NCBI GenBank assembly: GCA_009602725.1
Contig: WELB01000016.1
Span: forward strand, 1,002,248-1,051,503
Origin: Spirogloea muscicola
Taxonomy: Eukaryota > Streptophyta > Zygnematophyceae > Spirogloeales > Spirogloeaceae
Direction: 5' to 3'
Length of the DNA stretch: 49,256 nt
Positions 42,390-49,256 of the stretch are shown in pieces (within the stretch, counting starts at the first letter, position 1; the number at the start of each line of letters is the position of its first letter). The notes below the pieces were generated by a model. That model was not told the DNA's origin and made no database searches. It worked only from the letters and a program-made list of their open reading frames with translations. A program made the position numbers and the translations under genes.

Positions 42390-43068
42390 TTAGGGGGATA
42401 AGGAAAGGCACTCACTCTTGCCTTTACCCTTGTACTTGCCCTTTGGGCGTGAGGAGGATGGCGTAGACGACGTTAGAGGTTTTGTCGGCCGTGGCCACTC
42501 CCGTATATGGTTCTTCTGACCGCAACGGTAGCATGCCCAATCTTTCTCAGGGACGAACTTCGATTTCCCCTTGGGCACTACCAGCAACCGAGGCGGCTGC
42601 CGAGGTCTACCACCGTAGCCGTTCCTAGGCTTGAAGCGCTTCACAACCGAAGGCACCGGCGCGTCACGGTCCTCACCACGCAGCAAGCGCTTTTCGTAGG
42701 GTAGCCTCCTTAGCTTCACACTTTCAAACCCTACTCTTACAACCATGTCCTCGTATTCTGCAAGACAAGGGTTGCTCAGTAGCAATTCAGGCAGCGTGGC
42801 AACGACATGCACACATGTCGTGAGATATCTCGTCGGTGGTCCATTTGTTTCGTTCTGACAAGGATGGTGACGTGGCGGTATACGTGGACGTAACAGGTGG
42901 ACTCACATGTGCTCTAGTGTGAATGAGTCGCAACCAAGTCACCTCCGGCTCCACGTCTGTCAGGAAGGATGCGCCCCAATCTGGCTCGGCGTCCGAGCAC
43001 CATCCAATCCGCCGCCGTGCTCCCCTGCAACGGCAAGCAGCCCCTATCCTGCCACCCGAACTGCTCAA
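42390..43068 (-). pseudogene. Ty3 element 2 gag
   Basis: Two open segments (43068-42787 and 42812-42390) in different frames. The second holds basic linkers (RFKPRNGYGGRPRQPPR) and a zinc knuckle CYRCGQKNHIREW at about 42496-42534, in which the last Cys is replaced by Trp. It ends in a Lys/Gly-rich tail (PKGKYKGKGKSE). Not functional as read. Confidence 0.75.
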
Positions 43069-43582
43069 ATGAAGCCCAAAGAGAAGCCGAAAAGCCCTAA
43101 GGCCCGCTTCGATGGGTGTGACCCACTTTGACGAGTAAGGGCGGGCACCGGCCAGGCTAGCGGCGGATAAAGGTAAGTACTGGTAGAAATTACAGTCTCG
43201 GGCTCCACTGGCCTTTGAGACGGTCTCAGGCTACACTGGCCTTGAGACCTGGGGTGCCATAATGGGCAAAATGGCCAGCCCCCAAAAAGCAATGTAATTC
43301 TTTGCCTGACCGATGATAAGGGGTGCGGAGGGTCGGGGCCGAGCAGTCCACTCGGTCCACTCTTTTGCTCTGGCCAGAACTGCCCCCAGCGCCGCCGCCG
43401 CCGCCGCATTGCGGTCGGGCGGCTTCGCTCCTGTCGGGACACGCAGGATGGCGTGGGCTCACAGGGGGGGCAGCCGCGCTGCTAAAACGCCTTTACCCCG
43501 GGTGACTCCGCCGCCGGTCGTGTCAGAATTGGTGACACAGGTAAACCACGAAACATCGTGTTTGAGGTGCAGAAATTGAGCA
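43069..43582. other. Stretch between Ty3 element 2 and a LINE-A copy
   Basis: It contains a short direct repeat at about 43202-43250 (GGCTCCACTGGCC and GGCTACACTGGCC, each followed by TTGAGAC) that may be LTR or leader remnants of Ty3 element 2. The rest shows no supported gene. Confidence 0.4.
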
Positions 43583-44035
43583 TTGCCTCGATCTGCTCTG
43601 AGGCTGTTGACCCCTTGCCGTGTGGATGTGCACTGGGCTCTCGGATCCCAGTGGCTCGACCTGCTAGCCAGGCTTGCGCGGCGCGCTGTGCCCCGCAGGC
43701 GAGGTGAGCCAGCTGACTTCAACGCCGCTGGCTCGTGGGCTCAGGTCTATCGCGTGCGTTTGTCCATCACCTTCCAGCGGTCCATGGCACACGTCTTGCA
43801 TCTGCGTGCTGGTCGTGCTCTCACTGCAGCCTCTGGCTTTCGTTAGGGAGATATTTTCCCAGCAGCTAGTCTGTCGGAATTGAGGCCCCTCACTCGTAGC
43901 TACTAAGTGGTCCATCCCATACCCGTTCTCATAGCGCATCAGGCCCCTCCGTCATTGGGCCCCTTCGAACTTTTGTCAATTCTTTTCGGGCTGGCTTTTC
44001 ACAGCCTTTGCCCCCATTCGGAGAGCCGCTTCTTC
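43583..44035 (+). mobile_element. LINE-A 5'-truncated copy
   Basis: ORF tail: VDVHWALGSQWLDLLARLA, DFNAAGSWAQVYRVRLS, HVLHLRAGRALTAASGF, a TAG, then DIFPAASLSDLRPLTRSY and TAA near 43905. The A-type 3'UTR with the GGGCTGG/CAGCC hairpin follows to about 44035. A second partial A-type tail (GAAACTGTCAATTC plus hairpin) sits directly behind at 44046-44105. Confidence 0.82.
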
Positions 44036-44379
44036 CTCTGTCACTTGGCCCCTTCGAAACTGTCAATTCTTTTCGGGCTGGCTTTTCACAGCCCATGGCC
44101 CCATGTCCCCACTGAGCTTCCCTCTGCATCATCTCGTGTTTTGTAGTATTGTCCTTCTTCGGCACCATTGGGGGAGCAACTTATCTAAAGAACAGCGCTT
44201 CCAAATAGACTGGTGGTTGTGAGAGGCCAGGGGGCGGGGGAAAGTGCTCGCGCTGAGAGAAGGAAATGCTCGTGTAGAAGTGGGGCTAGCAAAGCCAGCC
44301 CAAAAAAGGACAAAAAGTACACACCAATAATGATGCGGGGGTAGTTCGGCCAGCCCAGAATGGAGGAGGCCTGCCCGTG

Positions 44380-44990
44380 GAAAATTCGTGTATTTGAAAC
44401 AAACGAAGGCCAAATGGCCAAGTACAAAGGCAATCTGGCCGCGCTTGCTTTTCCAAAGAAGAAGAAGTGGCTCTCCCAATGGGGGCAAGGGCTGTGAGAA
44501 GCCAGCCCGAAAAGAATTGACAAGGTTCGAAGGGGCCAAAGTACGAGCTAAGCAGCGACTGTGGGGCCTGAAGAGGCTATGGCAGAACGGGGGAGGATGG
44601 ACCGCTTAGTAGTTACGAGTGAGGAGCCTCACATCCGACAGACTAGCTGCCGGTAAACTATCCCCCTGACGAAAGCCGGAGGCCGCAGCGAGAGCACGCT
44701 TTTTCCAAAGGCAAGCACATCTTTCTTAAGACCTACATAACCTACAGTAGATTGACCCGCTCAGTAAGCACGGGTCAAAACATAAAGGTCGCTTACCGAT
44801 GCCTGAATACTAGATGGCAGATACAAAGCCCTTCTGCCACCAACTAGAGCTCGCCCAGCTTTCTGGTGCAAAGCATTAGCCTGAGCACGCTGCAAACAGC
44901 CCAGATTCAAGTTGCAAACAGGCCGAACATCGTAAGTAAACTCGGGCTCAAGGTCCATTCTTGGCAGGGCGGACCTGGGGAGGATCATAC
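44380..44990 (-). mobile_element. LINE-F 3' end, split by a LINE-A insertion
   Basis: On the minus strand: ANALHQKAGRALVGGRRALY, SSIQASVSDLYVLTRAY and the stop at 44761. The F-type 3'UTR (GAGCGGGTCAATCTACTGTA, GATGTGCTTGCCTTTG) is interrupted at 44700-44459 by LINE-A and resumes at 44430 with TTTGTACTTGGCCATTTGGCC and CAAATACACGAA. It is closely similar to the end of the long LINE-F at 19700-19915. Confidence 0.82.
44459..44700 (-). mobile_element. LINE-A insertion (242 bp) with 10-bp target-site duplication
   Basis: TTTTCCAAAG flanks it at 44449-44458 and 44701-44710. On the minus strand it begins in the ORF (AAASGFRQGDSLPAASLSDV, then RLLTRNY and TAA) and carries the complete A-type 3'UTR and hairpin, ending GGGAGAGCCACTTCTTCTT. 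It is a textbook 5'-truncated LINE insertion, here into another LINE. Confidence 0.92.
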
Positions 44991-45339
44991 CAGGAATACC
45001 AGGGCGGACTGCCTGCGCCTGGACGGGCGGGCGCGGGCCGCTTGCCCGTCTAGCGATAGCGTCTGGCCTCTTCTCTATGGGCGAGCACTTCCTCTTCAAT
45101 TTCTTTCTGATTAGCCTTGTGGCTTGGCAGTCCCGTGAACTTGCTGACAGCTACATACACGGGCATGTAGCGTTACCATCACCATTTAGCGTAATCATAC
45201 GGTGGGTACCTTGCAAAATCAAACAGCAAGGCAAACTAGCTACAGATGGCCACTTAGCAACTCCTAGCCAACAGCCACAAATTAGACTAGTAGCAGACGG
45301 AAATGCAGAAGGCATTTCTCAAGGCGAGACTGGCCCCTA

Positions 45340-45775
45340 TTCAGGCCTTGTCGAGAGAAGGGCTCGCCAATAGAAGGTAGGGGCTGGAAAAAGCCAGCCC
45401 AAAAAAGAATGAACAAAGTGCGGGAAGGGGCCAGGGGAAGCACTAAGAAAAACAAGCACAAAAGGAAACTAAGCAGCTACGAAACTCTCCGTAACCCCTG
45501 CTAAGCAGCCTCAAGTCAGAGAAACTTGGCTGCTGGAAGCGGGTCCCGTGGCCAGGGCCAGAGGCAGCAGCGAGGGCTCGTCCGGCACGCAGGTGCAGCG
45601 CGCGGGCCATGGACCTCTGCAGCGAGACGGCCAAGCGCATGCAGTACACCTGCGCTAGCGACCTGGCTGCATGAAAGTCCACCGGCTCTCCATGGAAGCG
45701 GCGGGCGATGGCGTGTCGAGAGAGCTGGTTGAGCAGCTCGAGCCACCGAGCGCCCAACGCGCTGTATGATGACTG
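45340..45775 (-). mobile_element. LINE-C 5'-truncated copy
   Basis: On the minus strand: YSALGARWLELLNQLSRHAI, EPVDFHAARSLAQVYCMRLA, MARALHLRAGRALAAASG, FSDLRLLSRGY. The stop codon is mutated so the reading runs on. The C-type 3'UTR follows, with GGGCTGG CTTTTT CCAGCCCC and a GGCGAGCCCTTCT end near 45350. Confidence 0.82.
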
Positions 45776-45809
45776 CGAAAAATCATCGTCTTGTCTACTG
45801 CTTTCGGCC

Positions 45810-46150
45810 GTCTTGCTGCAGCGGTCCATGACTTGTGCGCTGCATCTCCGCGCAGGTCGTGCCCTTGCTGCCGCCTCTGGCCCTAGCCAGGCGTCCTATT
45901 GTCCATTCTTTCCTGGGCTGGCTTTGCTAGCCCCTTTTTTCCTGTGGGCGAGCAATTTCTTCTAGCCAGGGCTCGGCTACCAGGGGACTAGTTTCTCCGA
46001 CCTGCGGCTGCTTAATAGGAGTTACTGAGTTAGCTACTTGCTTCAGTGTGTGCTTTAGCGCTTCCCTGGCCCTGTCGGACTTTGTTGATCCTTTTTTTCT
46101 GGGCTGGCCTCTCCCAGCCACCGCCCTCTCAAATGGAAGCGTCTTTCCTC
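45810..46150 (+). mobile_element. LINE-C 5'-truncated copy carrying a D-type insert
   Basis: Plus-strand LQRSMTCALHLRAGRALAAA ends at 45890, then the 71-bp insert, then TSFSDLRLLNRSY and TGA near 46027. The 3'UTR has the hairpin GGGCTGGCCTCTCCCAGCC at 46102-46120. Head-to-head with the minus-strand copy at 45340-45775. Confidence 0.82.
45891..45961 (+). mobile_element. Solo D-type hairpin insert (71 bp) with 8-bp target-site duplication
   Basis: CTAGCCAG flanks it at 45883-45890 and 45962-45969. It contains ATTGTCCATTCTTTCCT, the stem-loop GGGCTGGCTTTGCTAGCCCC and GTGGGCGAGCAATTTCTT. It sits inside a LINE-C copy whose reading resumes on the other side. Confidence 0.92.
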
Positions 46151-46184
46151 TTTTGGCACTTTTAGCACTTAGTACCTTGCTTTC

Positions 46185-46278
46185 TGCGCCATCCGGCTCC
46201 TTCAGACCTTGTCCATTCCTTTGGGCTGGCCTCTCACAGCCACCAGTCACTGTGGCCGCGCTTTCCCTTTTCAGCGAG
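46185..46278 (+). mobile_element. Solo B-type tail
   Basis: TACCTTGCTTTCTGCGCC, CCTTCAGACCTTGTCCATTC, GGGCTGGCCTCTCACAGCC, then ACCAGTCACTGTGGCCGCG. It forms an inverted pair with the LINE-B copy directly behind it. It lies upstream of the LINE-C reading that resumes at 46678. Confidence 0.75.
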
Positions 46279-46656
46279 GCAGCAAGCGCGGCCAGATTAA
46301 CTGGTGGCTGGGAGAGGCCAGCCCAAAAGAATGGACAAGGTCTGAAGGAGTCGGAGTGCTAAGGACTGAGACAGCAGTAAGCGAACTCTCAGTAACCTCT
46401 CGTCAGTAGATGCAAATCTGAGTAGCTAGCAGGCGGAAAGACGTCGCCCTGACGGAAGCCGGAGGCCGCCGCCAGAGCGCGGCCTGCGCGCAAGTGGACC
46501 GCAAAAGCTAGGGACCGCTGCAAAGAGACGGCCAGGCGCATCCGGTAAACTTGGGCGAGGGACCCGGCGACATGGAAGCCAGGCTGCTCGCCTTGCTGCC
46601 CGTCGCGGCGGGCCGCTGCTCGCCGCGCAAGGCGGTGAAGGAGGTCCAGCCATTTG
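46279..46656 (-). mobile_element. LINE-B 5'-truncated insertion (378 bp) with 21-bp target-site duplication
   Basis: A perfect 21-bp direct repeat flanks it (46258-46278 and 46657-46677). On the minus strand: KWLDLLHRLARRAAARRDG, FHVAGSLAQVYRMRLAVSLQ, AVHLRAGRALAAASGF, YSDLHLLTRGY and TGA-type stop. The B-type 3'UTR and hairpin follow, ending GGCCGCGCTTGCTGC. Confidence 0.93.
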
Positions 46657-47300
46657 GCGCTTTCCCTTTTCAGCGAGAACTCCGCAGTTATGCCGCTCCA
46701 GCAACGGGCAGACGGTCTCCACGCCCGTCGCGTCGACCTTGTGGCCACCCCTCCAGCCGGCGGGCCACGTCTTATCCTTGACGTGGTGACCACTGGCCCC
46801 TACGACCCCTCACACCCCGCCCAGTGTGCCTCCAAGGCTGGGTATGTGGTAGCCTGCGCCGCTCGGGCCAAGGAGCTCAAATGCGCAGATCACCCGCGGG
46901 AAGACGAGTTCTTCCCGCTCGCCATCGACACGCACGGGGCGTTGGGCGCTCGGTGGCCCGAGCTGCTCAACCAGCCCTCACGTCATGCCATCGTCCGCCG
47001 CTTCCATGGGGAGCCGGTGGACTTTCATGCAGCCGGGTCAGTAGCGCAGGTGTACCGCATGCGCTTTGCCGTCTCGCTGCAGAGGTCTACGGCCCGCGCG
47101 CTGCACCTGCATGCCGGAAGAGCCCTCGCTGCTGCCTCTGGCTCTGGCCAGGGGACCCGCTTCAAGGAGCCAAGTCTCTCTGACCTGAGGCTGCTTAGCA
47201 GGGGTTACTGAGTGCTTCGTAGCTGCTAAGTTTCTTCTTGTGCTTGTTTTCCTTAGTGCTTCCTCTGGCCGATTCCCGCACTTTGTTCATTCTTTTCCCT
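46657..47300 (+). mobile_element. LINE-C copy with endonuclease part
   Basis: Open for 185 codons (46654-47211). ENSAVMPLQQRADG, the endonuclease motif ARRVDLVATPPAGGPRLILD, ELKCADHPREDEFFPLAIDT, EPVDFHAAGSVAQVYRMRFA, RALHLHAGRALAAASGSG and SDLRLLSRGY then TGA. The C-type 3'UTR follows (CTT CGTAGCTGCTAAG, CTTTGTTCATTC) and is cut before its hairpin. The longest intact LINE reading in the window for this domain. Confidence 0.85.
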
Positions 47301-47329
47301 TTTGGGCGCCCCGTTTGGCGCGCTCTTAG

Positions 47330-47600
47330 AGAAGAAGGGCTGGCCAAGCCAGCCCAAAAAGAATGTGGACACTATCCAAAGACAAAAAGGTGCCGAAAAG
47401 AAGAACTACACAACTAGACACGAGATGATGCATAAGAAGCTGAGTAAGCAAGTGAGCAACATCAAGTCGGAGTACTGCGGTGCAGGAAAGGAAGCACTCC
47501 CGCGAGACCTTGAGGCAGCAGCCATAGCGCGGCCGGCACGCGTGAGGACTGCGTGAGCCAGAGAGCGCTGGAGAGAGAGGGAGAGCCGCAGTTGGAAGAG
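47330..47600 (-). mobile_element. LINE-D 3' end
   Basis: On the minus strand: LRLSLSLQRSLAHAVLTRAG, RAMAAASRSRGSASFPA, YSDLMLLT (the RGY and stop are mutated). The D-type 3'UTR follows (CATCATCTCGTGTCT, GTGTAGTTC, GGATAGTGTCCA) with the hairpin GGGCTGGCTTGGCCAGCCC, ending near 47335. Confidence 0.8.
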
Positions 47601-47636
47601 CTCATTTCTCCTGAGCTGGCCTCTCACAGCCACCGG

Positions 47637-48265
47637 AGGTGAACCGCTGCACACGACCTCCTCAGGATTTTCATATTTGGCATATTTGTGGAAGCCGGCT
47701 ACACGGTGGCGATGGAAAACTCTTCATCCCCCACCGGGTGATCAGCATATTTTCGCTCTTTGCCCCGGGCCGCCTGGCCGACCGCGTGCCCTGCAAACGA
47801 CGCCGATCTGGTGGGATTGGCGGAGTCGATGCAGTCAGTTGTCACCACATCAGCGATGATGCGGCGGGGACCGCCGCCGGGCGGGATGGCGACCAGGTCG
47901 GCGCGTCGTGTATGGGGCTGGCCGTCCGCGCCCAGCTGGATGGGCATTATGGAGGAGTTCTCCACCCGCGACCTTAAAGTCAGCCTCCGAAAACACCCCC
48001 TGCATACCATCACGCAGGAGGTCGTGGGAAGCGGTCCGCTCGCCCCCGTGCGCGCACCGGAGCATATGGGCAGCCAGCTACGCAGGTTCTGCGTGACGGG
48101 CACCGCACTCGCACTGAGTGACGCCCACGAGGCAGGGAGGGAGGAGGCCCAAGAGCCGGTGGACCGCCGTCCTGAAGACCTCATCGGGCATGGTGAGCGC
48201 CGCGCGGAGTGGGAGCGCTGATGACCACGCCGCCGCCCCAGGAGAGAAAGGCGCGCGGGGCGCAT
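47637..48265 (-). mobile_element. LINE fragment with zinc finger and endonuclease, rearranged
   Basis: On the minus strand: VFRTAVHRLLGLLPPCLVGV, QCECGARHAEP (finger), ENSSIMPIQLGADGQPHTRR, ADLVAIPPGGG, ERKYADHPVGDEE; it breaks at about 47735. Between there and 47600 lie a short plus-strand LINE scrap (EAGYTVAMEN, about 47688-47720) and a B-type hairpin on plus (GAGCTGGCCTCTCACAGCC at 47615-47633). The upstream end of the LINE-D copy at 47600 is probably the same element after rearrangement. Confidence 0.7.
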
Positions 48266-48399
48266 GAAATGAAAAGGGAGGCCGATTCAAGCCAATACAC
48301 AGTTCAAGCAGAGGCGAGTGCAAACTTAACAAGGCTACATAATATAGAGACCTAAATTATGGTGCCTAAGGTGACATTAGTACCCACGGGAGAGCACAA

Positions 48400-49003
48400 A
48401 CAAATCGGACAAGCTAACTTGGGGAGCTGGAGCGCCGCCACGAAAGCCGGAGGCCCGACTTAGAGCGCGCCCTGCACGTTGATGAAGAGCCAAGGCTTGC
48501 GAGCGCAGCAAACAAAGCGAGAGCCGCATTCTATAGTATGCAATTGAGGCCTGTGGAATGCTGGAGTGGCCCAAGCTGCCCCCCCGACTTTTACGACGCG
48601 CATCAACCAGCCGGGCCAGATGCTGGATCAGAGAGGACCATTTCAAGCCGTAGCCGCCGTAGATATCCATGGCACACGGGCAAAGATGGTCCCCTCGGGG
48701 ATGGTCCTGGTAGTGCCGCTCCTTCTTGCGCTCCGCGCTGGTCGTGGCCCAGCCAGACACGGTTGACGTGGGTGCGCCAGCCTTGTATGCGCCAGCCTTG
48801 TATGCGTCCCCAGGGGAGGAGGCTGCGAGCAGCCCTCGAAGGTCGGAGGGAGGGAGAAGCTCCACCACCTGGGCAGAGGCCGCTTTTTCAACCAGCGCCG
48901 GAAAGAAAGAAGTGGCTCTCCCAATGGGGGCAAGGGCTGTGAGAAGCCAGCCCGAAAAGAAGTGACAAGGTTCGAAAGCAAGGGGCTCTCCCCACGGGGG
49001 CAA
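48400..49003 (-). mobile_element. LINE copy with diverged C-terminus and an A-type insert
   Basis: Minus-strand reading: ERHYQDHPRGDHLCPCAMDI, LKWSSLIQHLARLVDARRK, YYRMRLSLCLLRSQALALHQ, GRALSRASGF and SLSDLFVLSRGY then TGA-type stop near 48400. Further upstream an A-type tail is inserted (about 48905-48970: AGTGGCTCTCCCAATGGG, hairpin, GACAAGGTTCGAAAG), and a second short A-like piece follows at 48983-49015. A 15-bp tandem duplication lies at 48775-48805. Confidence 0.75.
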
Positions 49004-49256
49004 GGGCTGTGAGCCGCGAGGAAAGTCGGCCCAGCCACTCGGCGGCCAGCGAGCACGCCAAGTGGCGGCCCAGAGGGCAGCCAGAAACGGGCGTGTGCCG
49101 AGGTGGTGTGTGGAAAGGCCACAGTGGCCAGCTCAATGGCGTGCATTCTCCACTGCAGACTTCGCCCGGGCAACGGGTGGGCACATTTCCGGCCCTCCGC
49201 CATGGCGGCCGCGCCCGCGCCCGCGGCGCCCGCCGGCGGGCCCTCCCTGGCCGCCG
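49004..49256. other. Right end of the window, GC-rich, no supported gene
   Basis: Very GC-rich, with an Ala/Pro/Gly-coding appearance near 49200-49256 (GCGGCCGCGCCCGCG-type sequence). It may be the start of a host gene on the plus strand (ATG at 49202), but only about 55 bases are visible. Confidence 0.3.

Larger units (their letters stand above)
39092..43068 (-). mobile_element. Ty3/gypsy retrotransposon 2, decayed, truncated at the integrase end
   Basis: On the minus strand: gag (43068-42390), protease (about 41960-41604), reverse transcriptase (41463 to about 40600), RNase H (about 40470-40244, then a palindrome) and integrase (39960-39092). The element is only distantly related to Ty3 element 1 (different zinc knuckle, YMDD instead of YLDD). 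No LTR was recognised; direct repeats of GGCTxCACTGGCC at 43200-43250 may be near its 5' end. Confidence 0.88.

Overview
The window reads as nuclear DNA of a green alga (Viridiplantae, most likely a chlorophyte or prasinophyte). Evidence: intron-rich genes with GT-AG introns of about 80-400 bp; an extensin-like (SPn) repeat joined to a plant LRR N-terminal domain; a plant-type NADK3-like NAD(H) kinase; a plant-type TH2 thiamine-salvage fusion enzyme; a plastid-type uroporphyrinogen decarboxylase; a 72-nt LRR exon; and TTTAGGG-like telomeric motifs. Most of the window is GC-rich. Three single n bases (4373, 10696, 23322) mark assembly uncertainties. The species cannot be named from the sequence.

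Layout. 1-939: 5'-incomplete proline-rich LRR protein (+). 2322-13904: four host genes, all on the minus strand: an F-box protein with a cullin-repeat-like C-terminal half (reading frame apparently broken once), NADK3-like kinase (5 exons, 335 aa), TH2-like TenA/HAD enzyme (8 exons, 587 aa) and HemE (8 exons, 391 aa). In the last three the predicted exons join in phase into complete proteins. From about 14.6 kb onward almost everything is retrotransposon debris. Ty3/gypsy element 1 (+, 15486-23042) is split by a near-complete LINE of the restriction-like-endonuclease (RLE) type and by several small insertions. Ty3 element 2 (-, 39092-43068) carries a small repeat insertion and a large palindrome. 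Many 5'-truncated LINE copies lie around and inside them. A 5-kb imperfect inverted duplication (26150-31372 against 34152-39091) encloses a 2.8-kb spacer.

The LINE copies fall into subfamilies, here labelled A-G (my labels). All encode the same C-terminal tail, ending close to '..SDLxxLTRGY', and most have a 3'UTR carrying a GGGCTGG...CCAGCCC-type stem-loop followed by a pyrimidine-rich end. The most interesting feature is that this stem-loop also occurs alone, as 63-104 bp insertions bounded by 7-9 bp direct repeats. Several are inside other elements, and two have a matching unoccupied site in the other arm of the inverted duplication. They look like minimal products of target-primed reverse transcription in which the hairpin is the retained module.

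The inverted-duplication arms hold an AT-rich, decayed ORF of unknown origin and two nearly identical copies of a small predicted secreted protein (112 aa). The copies differ at 5 of 339 nucleotides, 4 of them silent, whereas the flanking DNA has diverged further. No rRNA, tRNA, CRISPR or bacterial-type feature was found.
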